A stretch of 64,000 bases of DNA. It comes from JAAFJU01 sp043764895. Its GTDB lineage: Bacteria > Cyanobacteriota > Cyanobacteriia > Leptolyngbyales > Leptolyngbyaceae. A program made the position numbers and the translations under genes. Positions within the stretch are counted from its first letter, which is position 1, and the number at the start of each line of letters is the position of its first letter. Below are positions 43,591 to 52,340 of this stretch, in pieces. A model generated the notes under the pieces. It saw nothing but the letters and a program-made list of their open reading frames with translations. It searched no databases and had not been told where the DNA came from. The DNA lies in NCBI GenBank assembly GCA_043764895.1, contig JAYUJY010000142.1, positions 5,542 through 69,541 on the forward strand, in the 5' to 3' direction.

Positions 43591-43790
43591 GTTACAAAAT
43601 CCCTAAGTCGATCGCATTCTCCTCAACCAAGTTAGAAAATCCCCAAGTCGATCGCACTCTCCCCAACTCAGTTAGAAAATCCCTAACACGATCGCCCCTT
43701 CCCCAACTCAATTACAAAATACCCAAGTCGATCGCACTCTCCCTAACAAACCTACACAATCCCAAACTCGATCGCACCTTCTCCAGCCAA
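43591..43790. repeat. Five 40-bp tandem repeats
   Basis: Exactly 40-bp period, five units starting at 43591, 43631, 43671, 43711 and 43751. The unit contains GTTAGAAAATCCCCAAGTC then GATCGCACTCTCCCCAACTC; the last unit is the most diverged. There are no unique spacers, so this is not CRISPR. A single related half unit appears near 44660. It sits where the VapC body should be. Confidence 0.88.
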
Positions 43791-43805
43791 GCGATCGATC
43801 GTCCT

Positions 43806-44237
43806 CTACTCCACAACCCCAGGCACAACCAGAATCCCAGCCTGCAACAACAACAGACGTTCCGGTAAATAAGCGACCCGATTCATCTGTAATAATCGAA
43901 CCGTAGCCCAACCTACAGCACTGATTCCTAAAATCTCCCCCGTCCCCTCATCAATTTGAAAATGCTCCGCCCACCTATCGCGCCGAGGATGATAAAGCCG
44001 AATATACTCACCCGTTTCAGAATCGATCGACCCAACATCACTTCCCTTCGCCTAATTACAAAACGAACAAGAAAGCGCCAAATTCTCAGAAACCGTTTCC
44101 CCACCATGCTTCTCTGAAATCGCATGATCTACCTGATGAGACGCCAACGCCTCAGGAATCAAACAGTACTCACAATTCCCATCCGCCCGCTCAAACACCA
44201 TACGGCGTAAACTTGCAGAAACATAGGTCTTACTCAT
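43806..44237 (-). pseudogene. HNH endonuclease interrupted by an in-frame amber codon
   Basis: 144 codons in one frame from the ATG at 44237 to a stop at 43806-43808, broken only by TAG at 44049-44051. Before it: SLRRMVFERADGNCEYCLIP and QVDHAISEKHGGETVSENLA, with CxxC and HxxxEKHGG of the HNH fold ending LSCSFCN. After it: AKGSDVGSIDSETGEYIRLY and a conserved-looking tail. The catalytic core precedes the TAG, so a 61-residue product might retain part of the site. The upstream gene overlaps by 4 bp (ATGA). Confidence 0.8.
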
Positions 44238-44617
44238 GTTGCAGACTTAAGCTTCAATAACGCTTGAGCCTTCGCCATTCTCACGAGATGTTCCACATAC
44301 TCATATTGTTGCCACAGACCTTTTTCAACCGCACTTAGACCGACCGTTGGTCCATGACCTACCGGAGGTAATCGATTCTTTTCCAATAACAGATCCACCT
44401 CAGCCTGAACCTCAGGCGATAACCGCAACGCTAAGATCTCCTGAGGTGACGGTAACTGCACCAAAAACTCCAACACCTGCGACAACCCCGAAAATCCACT
44501 CGCTGGATTTGCATTCACTTCCCGCAACCCCAACGTCAAAATCTGCGGTAACTCATCTGGGCGAGAAGCCAACCGCGCCGCCATCTCATCAGGAACATCC
44601 ACCATAATTTGTTGCAT
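44234..44617 (-). CDS. Small partner protein of the HNH nuclease gene
   Basis: A 127-residue acidic, helical protein starting MQQIMVDVPDEMAARLASRP. I recognise no motif, but such proteins are commonly encoded directly upstream of small HNH nucleases in cyanobacteria, with a 4-bp overlap as here. An antitoxin-like or targeting role is possible and unproven. Confidence 0.68.
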   Translation of the reverse strand: MQQIMVDVPDEMAARLASRPDELPQILTLGLREVNANPASGFSGLSQVLEFLVQLPSPQEILALRLSPEVQAEVDLLLEKNRLPPVGHGPTVGLSAVEKGLWQQYEYVEHLVRMAKAQALLKLKSAT

Positions 44618-44769
44618 CTCGATCGCCCTCCCAGCACTTTGTCGTCATTTTAACCGACAAAATCCCCAAGTCGTTGGTCTTTGACCGATCGGAGGTCGAT
44701 CGCACTTCTCCAGCCAAGCGATCGTTTTAGTCCAATTGACGACGGACGATCGCCCACACAACTTCGCTT

Positions 44770-45054
44770 TTAGAAACTGTAGCCCACGCTAAAATTTAAT
44801 CCCCGGTCTTGGGCGTTCTCCCGCCTGTCGCTGTTGTACACCAACGGAATGCCATAATCAACCCGCACCACGAGTCCAGCTAATGGCTCCAAAATCACGC
44901 CCAATCCAACAGAGGCTAGGAAGGTTTCGTTGGAAAATGTTGCAGGATTATTGGAGTTGTTCCAAACCCAACCTGCATCAAGGAAGGGGCGAGTTGGAAC
45001 GTGGGACTTCCGACGGCGTTACGTTGTAGGGCAATTCGGTTTTCTAGGGAGAAT
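44770..45054 (-). pseudogene. C-terminal remnant of a TpsB/FhaC-type outer-membrane transporter
   Basis: The minus strand codes FLDAGWVWNNSNNPATFSNE and on to VVRVDYGIPLVYNSDRRENA and LNFSVGYSF then stop at 44770. This is the typical last three strands of a ShlB/FhaC/HecB barrel. Just upstream, FSLENRIALQRNAVGSPTFQ is one frame off, and everything before it is missing. It follows the TpsA gene on the same strand and was presumably its secretion partner. From 44620 to 44769 I see only repeat-like sequence. Confidence 0.78.
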
Positions 45055-45089
45055 GCCCAAACTTAAGAATGCGAGTCCGACCCTGGCCG

Positions 45090-48000
45090 TCAATATCCGT
45101 TCCGCGACTGGGCGTGATCATCGGTTTGCGCTTGAGGAGGCGCGGGGCGATTTCCATTCCGGGAGGCATTGCCAGCGATCGGTTTGGATTGGGTCACGCT
45201 GGAACCACAGGATGGGATGCCTTTGTAAGGATCGTTGCCGGATACACTGCCCGTGCTTCTTTCGACACAAAGGATTGCTTTTCCGTTGCTAGGAAGCACG
45301 ATCGGTTTCTCAGGATTTCGGTTTTCGAGATTACGAGTACGATCGTCTGTTTTGGAGTTTTTGTTAACGATCGGAGTCTCTGTTGGGTTGGTGGGTTGAG
45401 TGGGGTTGATTGCGATCGCAGTTTGGGTGTTGTTGGTTGAGAGGATTTGGGTGGGTTGGTCGGGGATGTTAGTTAGGGCGAAGTCTACTGTAGGCGTGAT
45501 GCCAATGATGTTTGCTTTGACGGTATAGGTTCCAAGTTTAGTATTGGCAGTTGCGATCGTACTTGCATTTCCAGAGGTGTCGATTATGACTTTCGGGGTT
45601 GAAACTGTGGCCGTACTAGTTGATGCTGGGGCCGCGAAGTTGACGATGCCGCCTGCGACGGGTTCGATCGGGTTATTGGCCGTGACTTTGACGGTGAGGG
45701 ATGTGGTGCCTGCTTTGCCAACGGTGATGTCTTGGGGGGTACCTGCGGTGGCTACAAAGGTGAAGCCTTGGGATTCAAAGGCTCCGATGTCTGCGGTGCC
45801 GACTCGGGCTTGACCGCGTTGATCGAGGGAGGTGCTGGCCGCGTTACCTGCGTTAATGGCGTCGCTTCCGGGGAGAAGGGCATGAGTTTGAGTGGGTCCG
45901 CCGTGATTGCCGAGGGAGGCGAGAAGAGGATTGCGTGGGGTTACGGCTGAACCCTTCAGCGTTGTTGTCTGGAATGAGCTATCAAAGGTATCCCCGACAC
46001 CGATGAGGTTATAACCTTGATCCGTAAAAGAATTTGCGACAAAGGCTGCGACATCCGGTGCCTGATTAGACGTATCCGTGTTGCCTGCAATGATTGTGTT
46101 TCGGAGCGTCGTTTTCCCAAACTGCGCTGGGTTCAATACATTGACCGTATTGACCACACCGCCGCCACCTGACGTTACTCTGTTATCGCTGACGGTGCTG
46201 TTGGTCAGCGTCAAGGTGCCATCGTTGCGAATTCCGCCGCCGACTTTAGCCGTGTTACCGCTGAGGGTGCTGTTGCTGATGGTGGCTGTTGCGGGGATGG
46301 TGTTGAGGATTGCGCCGCCGCCGCTCACCGGGCTGCCGTTACTCTGCGCTGTATTTCCGCTGAGGGTGCTATTGGTGATCGTCAAGGTGTTGTCGTTACG
46401 GATTGCGCCGCCATCATCGCCGCTCGTATTGTTGCGGAGGGTCGTTTTATCGATCGTTAACTGATTGACATTGTAGATACCCCCGCCATCGCTGGTGTTG
46501 CCGTTGGCCGTGTTGTTTTGAATGATGCTATTTTGAATAGTGGTATTGCCATTGTTGAAGATGCCGCCACCCGTTGTGGTTCTTCCATTGACGATCGACA
46601 TCCCATCCAAGGTCACTGTCCCAGAGGCAATGTTAAAGACTCGAACTGCATTATTTCCACTCACCGTCGTACTGCCAGCCCCAGCCCCACGCACGATCAC
46701 ATTTTTATTAATCCCAACGGTATTTGCCAACGTGTAAGTTGCCGCCGCAAGATTAACGGTGCCGCCTGTTGCCGAAGTTGCCGAAACATCAATGCCATTC
46801 TGCACTGTTCCCGTCGCCCCGACATTCACCGTTGTCGCCGTTCCACTTAAGGTCGAACCTAGTGTGAGAACGATCGCCTGATTCAAGTTCGCAGTCGGCG
46901 CGGTCAATGTCAAATTCCCCGCATTAGTATTTCCACTCGCATCGATCGCAGCATTCACCGTAATAGAGTTATCAGCTTGTAAATTGACATTCGTTCCATT
47001 TAAAGCATTGACGATCGTATCTGCACCAATAGTTGAACCTGCACCGCCGATCGTCCCGGAATTCCCTGCGATGACTTCGAGATCCGCTGGGTCAATCAAC
47101 CACGTTCCGGTTAATCCTTTTGCTGCTGTTGTTAATACTTTAGCGGTAGGTGCGATCGCAATACTTCCTTTGCCTGATGTCTCGACAAATCCGCCATTGC
47201 CACCGAGTTCACCGCCTTTGGCGGAAATTGTTCCACCAACGTTCAAATGGTTATCCGCATAGACGATCGCATTCCCACCCTTTTGTACACCTGTTCCATC
47301 TGCATTGATCGTTCCGCTAACCGATGCATTGCCACCTGTTAATCTAATCACGCCCTCTTCAACAACAACGCTCATCGCGCTGGGAATCGAGCCGCCTGTG
47401 AGTAAAGCAGGTAAGGATAATGGCGTTGCGATCGGTGCATTAATCAAAACCCGATCGCTCACGGGCAGATCAAAACTCAGTACACTTCCCGCTTGAGCGA
47501 TCCGAACCATCTTCCCACCGGGAATCGCCGCGATCGTAATGTCACCACCGGGGGCTGCTATTGTTCCGGTATTGACGACTGTTCCACCCACGAGGGCGAT
47601 CGATTGTCCGGGATTGACACTCAGATTTCCCGCATTCACCAAACTTCCCGAGGTCCCAATAAATCCGAAGCTCGTTGGGTTTGAAGTGAGGGTTGCGTAG
47701 TTGTTAGAACCGATCGCATTGAACCAATTCCCGTTCCCAAATCCAATCCCATTCGCCGTTGTTGCTGTAAATGCAGCCGGAAGGTTTAAGCTCGCATCTT
47801 TCCCAAAGATAATCCCGCTAGGATTCATCAAATACAGATTGGCATTGCTTCCCGAGACCTTCAGCATCCCGTTAATCAGCGACGCATCTCCGCCTGTTAC
47901 CCGACCCAAAATATTGGCAATATTAGGATTGGCAATAAAGTTCGCGGTTTGCCCTGCATTTACCCCGAACTGTTGGAAACTATGGAATTGGTTGTTCCCC

Positions 48001-48170
48001 GCTTGGGTTCCGCCGCTGATGTTGAGTTGATTATTTTGGGTCTGGACTACAGTTCCCGTACCGTCTTTCGCGGGGGTAATCTGGGCGATCGCGCTCTTGG
48101 TCCCAAAGGTCAGCAGCAGCGGTAACAGGATTAGCGCCAACTTAGCGATTTGAATACGGGAGGAGTTCAT
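45090..48170 (-). CDS. TpsA-type filamentous adhesin (TPS domain + beta-helix)
   Basis: A 1026-residue exported adhesin/hemagglutinin. The signal peptide is about 29 residues (LALILLPLLLTFGTKSAIAQ). A complete TPS secretion domain follows: FHSFQQFGVNAGQTANFIAN, ILGRVTGGDASLINGML, NLYLMNPSGIIFGKDASLNL. The centre is a parallel beta-helix with repeats of the GGGIFNNGNTTIQNSIIQNN type and ends at a DQRGQARVGTADIGAFES module. An Ig-like segment and a short Asn/Thr/Pro-rich tail with two cysteine motifs complete it. The adjacent TpsB gene is decayed, so export would need another TpsB. Confidence 0.88.
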   Translation of the reverse strand: MNSSRIQIAKLALILLPLLLTFGTKSAIAQITPAKDGTGTVVQTQNNQLNISGGTQAGNNQFHSFQQFGVNAGQTANFIANPNIANILGRVTGGDASLINGMLKVSGSNANLYLMNPSGIIFGKDASLNLPAAFTATTANGIGFGNGNWFNAIGSNNYATLTSNPTSFGFIGTSGSLVNAGNLSVNPGQSIALVGGTVVNTGTIAAPGGDITIAAIPGGKMVRIAQAGSVLSFDLPVSDRVLINAPIATPLSLPALLTGGSIPSAMSVVVEEGVIRLTGGNASVSGTINADGTGVQKGGNAIVYADNHLNVGGTISAKGGELGGNGGFVETSGKGSIAIAPTAKVLTTAAKGLTGTWLIDPADLEVIAGNSGTIGGAGSTIGADTIVNALNGTNVNLQADNSITVNAAIDASGNTNAGNLTLTAPTANLNQAIVLTLGSTLSGTATTVNVGATGTVQNGIDVSATSATGGTVNLAAATYTLANTVGINKNVIVRGAGAGSTTVSGNNAVRVFNIASGTVTLDGMSIVNGRTTTGGGIFNNGNTTIQNSIIQNNTANGNTSDGGGIYNVNQLTIDKTTLRNNTSGDDGGAIRNDNTLTITNSTLSGNTAQSNGSPVSGGGAILNTIPATATISNSTLSGNTAKVGGGIRNDGTLTLTNSTVSDNRVTSGGGGVVNTVNVLNPAQFGKTTLRNTIIAGNTDTSNQAPDVAAFVANSFTDQGYNLIGVGDTFDSSFQTTTLKGSAVTPRNPLLASLGNHGGPTQTHALLPGSDAINAGNAASTSLDQRGQARVGTADIGAFESQGFTFVATAGTPQDITVGKAGTTSLTVKVTANNPIEPVAGGIVNFAAPASTSTATVSTPKVIIDTSGNASTIATANTKLGTYTVKANIIGITPTVDFALTNIPDQPTQILSTNNTQTAIAINPTQPTNPTETPIVNKNSKTDDRTRNLENRNPEKPIVLPSNGKAILCVERSTGSVSGNDPYKGIPSCGSSVTQSKPIAGNASRNGNRPAPPQAQTDDHAQSRNGY

Positions 48171-48315
48171 AAGATAAGAAGCCTTTTTTGGGAGGATATC
48201 TACATACTCTTCCTCCCAAAGGCTAAATCATCACGATCGTCTACATCTTTACGGATAGTTCAAGATCGATCGCGAACCACCTCACCCAATCAATATATCG
48301 AGGGAGTGGGTCAGC

Positions 48316-48366
48316 TCACCACAATCCTTACCGCACGCTAGCGACTCGATTGGCACCGATCGACTT
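48316..48366 (-). repeat. 51-bp duplicate of the 3' end of the gene at 49051, left copy
   Basis: Matches 49039-49089 at 49 of 51 positions. It codes KSIGANRVASVR then stop on the minus strand, exactly the last codons of the gene at 49051-49926, plus about 12 bp of downstream sequence. The two copies flank the RelE-type toxin-antitoxin module. The rest of 48171-48453 shows no gene. Confidence 0.88.
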
Positions 48367-48453
48367 TTGAACGGGAGCATCTTAAAACATTTAGAGGATT
48401 GGGCTATACTGATATCTGTATGTTCAGGTTTCTTCATCTATTCAGGAGTTCCC

Positions 48454-48720
48454 ATGAAAACTTCCGTTGTTTCTTTGACAGAACCTATACCCAATCAGAT
48501 CATTGATCTTCAATTGCCGATCGTTAATTTAACGGAAGGAGCGCTAGCGGAACTTTACACTTTTCTTCAATATCTAAAATTCAAATACAAGGCGGATTTA
48601 GAAGAGGCGATCGATGTCGTGGAGGAGGAATTAGATAGTTTGGCCTGTGAAAAAGCTTTGAACGGGATTGAGCCGACGGTCGCTTGGTCTGATGTGAAGG
48701 TTAATTTGGGATTGGTGTAG
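48454..48720 (+). CDS. Antitoxin of a RelE-type toxin-antitoxin pair
   Basis: An 88-residue protein from the ATG at 48454, which has CAGGAG six bases ahead. The upstream extension of the frame has no support. A helical region LTEGALAELYTFLQYLKFKY precedes an acidic tail ending VAWSDVKVNLGLV. The gene abuts the toxin with no gap (TAG then ATG). The family looks RelB/DUF2281-like; operon autoregulation is usual for such pairs. Confidence 0.82.
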   Translation: MKTSVVSLTEPIPNQIIDLQLPIVNLTEGALAELYTFLQYLKFKYKADLEEAIDVVEEELDSLACEKALNGIEPTVAWSDVKVNLGLV

Positions 48721-48975
48721 ATGTACGACATTCGATTAACGAAGCGAGTAGAACGTCAGCTTCTAAAGTCAGTTCCTGAAGTTCAAGTTCGCCTACAACT
48801 CGCGATCGATGCTTTAGCTAAAAACCCTCGTCCGGATGGCGTAAAAAAATTAAAAGGAAAAGATAATCAATATCGCATTCGTGTTGGAGATTATCGCATT
48901 ATCTATACGATCGAGGATCAGAAACTCTTGATTGTAGTTGTTCAATTGGGTGCGCGATCGGACGTTTACCAGTAA
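48721..48975 (+). CDS. RelE/ParE-family toxin
   Basis: An 84-residue toxin starting at the base after the antitoxin stop. It shows RelE family order: MYDIRLTKRVERQLLKSVPE, the helical pair, LKGKDNQYRIRVGDYRIIYT and a final strand LLIVVVQLGARSDVYQ. The conserved basic/tyrosine core (YRIRVGDYRIIY) is present, so it may be an active ribosome-dependent RNase. Normal length. Confidence 0.9.
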   Translation: MYDIRLTKRVERQLLKSVPEVQVRLQLAIDALAKNPRPDGVKKLKGKDNQYRIRVGDYRIIYTIEDQKLLIVVVQLGARSDVYQ

Positions 48976-49038
48976 AGAATCGATCAAGCATCCAATTAAA
49001 TGACCCAACTGAAGGAATTTATGGCCCATTGGGTTCGT

Positions 49039-49089
49039 TCACCGCAATCCTTATCGCACGCTAGCGACTCGATTGGCACCGATCGACTT
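49039..49089 (-). repeat. 51-bp direct repeat, resident copy at the 3' end of the PilP-like gene
   Basis: The resident copy of the repeat at 48316-48366. It covers the last twelve codons, stop and a few following bases of the 49051 gene, and sits 64 bp beyond the RelE toxin stop. Confidence 0.88.
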
Positions 49090-49926
49090 CACGACCTTTT
49101 GACCATTTTGTTCTAGAACAACAACAGGCGATCCACCTGTCCGAATCTCTCGAACAATGACCCGTCCGCTAGACAATCGATCGCCCGTATTCACATAGCG
49201 CGCACTGGTCTCTTCAGGCGCTTTCGCAATAGCCATCACCCGATCGCCGACCTGCACAACCCCTGTAATTTCCACCTGGTCAGCGAGGGCCGTCGGCGAA
49301 ACCACAGGAAGCCATGGGATGGGGGCGGGTGGGAAAGTGTTTTGGACGGGAACGGTGGGCAGATTGTTTGGGGTGGTGGGGCGGGTGATGGGTCGCAGCC
49401 GGGGAAGTTGTGGCAGGGCGGCGGTCGTCGTGGGCTGCTGCGATCGGAGCGGGATGGCTGCGATCTTGGTCATAGGCTTGGCGGTAGGCTTAGGCAAAAC
49501 GGGAACAAACTGACGGGATTTGGGCGTGCCGAATTGCGTTAAGCCTGGAAGCTGTAGCTCAGTCGCAGGCAATGCAGCAAAGGGATCGCGTCCGAGGTTG
49601 GGCGTCATTTGCTGGGTCCGATCGTCAGGTCTTGTCGTCTGCATGAGACCTTTGACGGGAACGGTCGCGAGGGGCGGGATTTTTGCATTGCTTGTGACCG
49701 GGTTTCCGAGGGCAACTTCTGAAATAATGGGCTTTGGAAAATCTTGCGGCGTGGGGTTCCTCAGGGCATTTTCAGCGGCTGGATTGCCTGGTGCAACAGA
49801 CGAAGCTTGCCGACTGGGAAGACAGCCCGTCAAGGCCATCAGGGTCAAGGCCACAACAACCGATCGAACGTGTTGAGGAGGGATTCTTTGCTGGGTGCTT
49901 GATAATCGCTGCGCCATAGGTTTCAT
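49051..49926 (-). CDS. Lipoprotein with PilP/GspC-like C-terminal domain
   Basis: A 291-residue exported protein. A hydrophobic segment ending LMALTGC looks like a lipobox; the middle is proline-rich and disordered. The C-terminal 80 residues (ITGVVQVGDRVMAIAKAPEE, then a TGDRLSSGRVIVREI segment) resemble the homology-region domain of PilP/GspC, which links inner-membrane pilus or secretion parts to the outer-membrane ring. No other pilus gene is in the window, so the role is an inference. The final codons are duplicated at 48316. Confidence 0.62.
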   Translation of the reverse strand: MKPMAQRLSSTQQRIPPQHVRSVVVALTLMALTGCLPSRQASSVAPGNPAAENALRNPTPQDFPKPIISEVALGNPVTSNAKIPPLATVPVKGLMQTTRPDDRTQQMTPNLGRDPFAALPATELQLPGLTQFGTPKSRQFVPVLPKPTAKPMTKIAAIPLRSQQPTTTAALPQLPRLRPITRPTTPNNLPTVPVQNTFPPAPIPWLPVVSPTALADQVEITGVVQVGDRVMAIAKAPEETSARYVNTGDRLSSGRVIVREIRTGGSPVVVLEQNGQKVVKSIGANRVASVR

Positions 49927-50047
49927 AAATCTTTACGCTAAATTCTCGGTACATTTTGCTCACCTGTACTACACAAGATACTCGCGACTTAGAGAAACGC
50001 ACGATTATTTCTAAAGAGCGAGGGCGCTGGAAAGGCTTGGAAGCCTT

Positions 50048-50563
50048 TTAAAATTCACCAAAGACTTCAACGATCGCATCGTAATCTGCATCACTAAAGC
50101 AAACGAAACTCACTCCATCAATAGACTGCTCATGATTCAAAAATTTCAACACCGTGGCGATCGCAATTCGGGCGGCTTGATCAATCGGATAGCCATACAC
50201 CCCGCAGCTAATAGCAGGAAATGCGATCGTCTTCACTTGATTCTGGACTGCCAGTTTCAGACATTCTTCGTAGCAGGAAGCTAGTAGTTCGGGTTCGCCA
50301 GAATGACCGTTAGTCCAGATGGGACCGACCGTGTGGATGATCCAGGTAGCCGGGAGCTGGTATCCGGGGGTGATTTTGGCTTGTCCGACCGCACATCCAC
50401 CGATCGATCGGCACTGGGCTAAAAGTTCGGGTCCAGCCGCAAGATGAATTGCCCCATCGACCCCGCCGCCACCCAAGAGAGAAGGTTTGGCGGCATTCAC
50501 GATCGCATCTACATGGAGTTTGGTAATGTCGCCTTGGAGAATTCCAATTTTTTCAGTAGACAT
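50048..50563 (-). CDS. Macro-domain protein, O-acetyl-ADP-ribose deacetylase type
   Basis: A 171-residue stand-alone macro domain of the YmdB/MacroD class. The ADP-ribose motif VDAIVNAAKPSLLGGGGVDG with its glycine loop, and the second loop AISCGVYGYPIDQAARIA, are both present. It should hydrolyse O-acetyl-ADP-ribose or remove ADP-ribose from targets. Its start lies 3 bp after the stop of the M16-family gene, so the two are cotranscribed. Confidence 0.92.
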   Translation of the reverse strand: MSTEKIGILQGDITKLHVDAIVNAAKPSLLGGGGVDGAIHLAAGPELLAQCRSIGGCAVGQAKITPGYQLPATWIIHTVGPIWTNGHSGEPELLASCYEECLKLAVQNQVKTIAFPAISCGVYGYPIDQAARIAIATVLKFLNHEQSIDGVSFVCFSDADYDAIVEVFGEF

Positions 50564-50566
50564 AGT

Positions 50567-52096
50567 TTATTGACTGAGCCTTGGAGATTGGGGCGCTTTG
50601 GGAATGGTGATGTCAATGGTTTTTATGGGCTGATTTAAATTGGACAAGGGAGGATTGATGGCCGCTGTGTTGCCGACGATCATCGTTACAATGCGATCGG
50701 GTTGGAGATTCTTCTGTGCAGCGCGTTGGATGTCCTCTACGCTAATGGCTGCGACAGCTTTTTGATATTGGAACAGATAATCTTTTGGATACCCGAAGTA
50801 GTCATACTTCAATAGACGACCTAGAACTTTCCCCGGTGAATCAAAATTGAAAATAAAAGAATTCTCCACCGAGTCTTTAGCCCGCTTCAATTCCTGATTG
50901 CTGACGGGTTCAGTCCGAATTCGATCGATTTCGCTGCGGACGCTTTGAATGAAGGGGACCGTACTTTCTGATTTGGTATCCCCGCCTGCCACAAAAATAC
51001 CCGGATAGTCAAACTGTGGACTCCACGCCGCATAGACACTGTAGGCTAGCCCCTGGCGCGATCGGACTTCATTAAACAACCGTCCGCCGAAGCCACTCAA
51101 AATCTCATTCATCACGGACAAGGCCGGATAGTCTTTATCACTCACCTTGCCGCCTAAGTGTCCCATTTGAATGGAGCTTTGGGTTAGATCCGGTTTGTTG
51201 GCAATGTAGATGCCTGGAGTTTTGGGGGTTGGGGCGAAACTTTTTGAGTTTGAATAGGCGGAACTAGGAGCGGGTTTCCAATTTGCAAATCGAGCCTCGA
51301 TCGCACTTCGCATTTGACGAGGATTAATATCTCCGGTAATACCGAGAATGAAGTTCTCGGGGCGGAAAGCAGTTTGGTAAAACTGTCGAATATCCGATTG
51401 CTTGATAGCCTCGATCGTCGTGTATTCCACAGTGCGCGCGTAGGGGCTAGTCTCACTATAAATGAGTTTACGAAATTCGCGGCCCATAATGCTATTGGCT
51501 TGATCGTTGCGTCGTGCGATGCCGCCTCGGGCTTGAAATTTGGCCAGATCGATTTTGTCTTGAGGTAACACAGGGCTTTGGACGACTTCACTAAAAAGGT
51601 CAAACACCGTAGGCAAATCTTCCGTCAGACTGCTGAAACTGACGCTCCCCGAGTTGACGCCGACGCCGGATTCGATTGAGGCGGCTTTTTGTTCGAGCAG
51701 TTCATTCAGGACGTTGGCCGAATGCTGGGTGGTGCCGCCCGATCGCATGACGCTTCCGGTAATGCTAGCGAGTCCGGTTTGGCTTCCGTCTTCATCGCGG
51801 CTTCCAGTTTTGACCAGTAAGGTGCCTTCGACTAAGGGCAGTTCATGATTTTCCATTAAGAAAACCTTCATGCCATTTTTGAGCGTGAACTCCTCGTAGG
51901 GAGGCAGTTTTAGGGTGGGGAGGGGGGCAAACTGGAGTTCGTTGTAGGGTTTGGGTGAAGCGGCGATCGCGGGACGCATGGCCAAAAACAGCAGTAGCGC
52001 CGGAAGGACCACTAAGCAAAAAACGACCGTGACCACTTTCGTCCGGTTGAGGTGAGTGCGGGTCGGTGCGATCGCATCACGGGAGGCGTTAGGCAT
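50567..52096 (-). CDS. M16-family (insulinase-like) protein, apparently non-catalytic
   Basis: 509 residues from the ATG at 52096; a TTG at 52114 is also in frame. An N-terminal membrane segment (VVTVVFCLVVLPALLLFLAM) precedes two M16 domains. The first should hold HxxEH but reads GLASITGSVMRSGG, so the zinc site is absent. The second contains the typical GGRLFNEVRSRQGLAYSVYA arginine-tyrosine pair. Such non-catalytic partners usually work with a catalytic M16 protein, which is not in this window. Confidence 0.85.
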   Translation of the reverse strand: MPNASRDAIAPTRTHLNRTKVVTVVFCLVVLPALLLFLAMRPAIAASPKPYNELQFAPLPTLKLPPYEEFTLKNGMKVFLMENHELPLVEGTLLVKTGSRDEDGSQTGLASITGSVMRSGGTTQHSANVLNELLEQKAASIESGVGVNSGSVSFSSLTEDLPTVFDLFSEVVQSPVLPQDKIDLAKFQARGGIARRNDQANSIMGREFRKLIYSETSPYARTVEYTTIEAIKQSDIRQFYQTAFRPENFILGITGDINPRQMRSAIEARFANWKPAPSSAYSNSKSFAPTPKTPGIYIANKPDLTQSSIQMGHLGGKVSDKDYPALSVMNEILSGFGGRLFNEVRSRQGLAYSVYAAWSPQFDYPGIFVAGGDTKSESTVPFIQSVRSEIDRIRTEPVSNQELKRAKDSVENSFIFNFDSPGKVLGRLLKYDYFGYPKDYLFQYQKAVAAISVEDIQRAAQKNLQPDRIVTMIVGNTAAINPPLSNLNQPIKTIDITIPKAPQSPRLSQ

Positions 52097-52340
52097 AGCA
52101 GGTACAGATCCCAAGCAAAATGATTGCTCTTATTTTAGCGCTGAACCTCTATGAGATCGACCCATCACTCGGAATCTGCCATTAGGGACTGCTCACAGAC
52201 GATCGCGGCGCTACGATCGTTCCCGTGATCGTTCTCTATTTTCCGGGTCTGTTTCAAAATGCCTGTAGAGATAGAAAGCGTGTTTCCCCGCACAATCGCA
52301 CTCCGTAAACCCTGAACTTTACAGATATCGTCTGGAATAA

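Noticed and set aside
43591..43790. CRISPR-like array
   Set aside because: The 40-bp units are contiguous tandem copies with gradual divergence and no unique spacers; no cas gene is nearby.
45544..48030. Multiple plus-strand frames opposite the TpsA gene
   Set aside because: Shadows of a repetitive beta-helix gene; low-complexity Pro/Leu/Val and no motifs.
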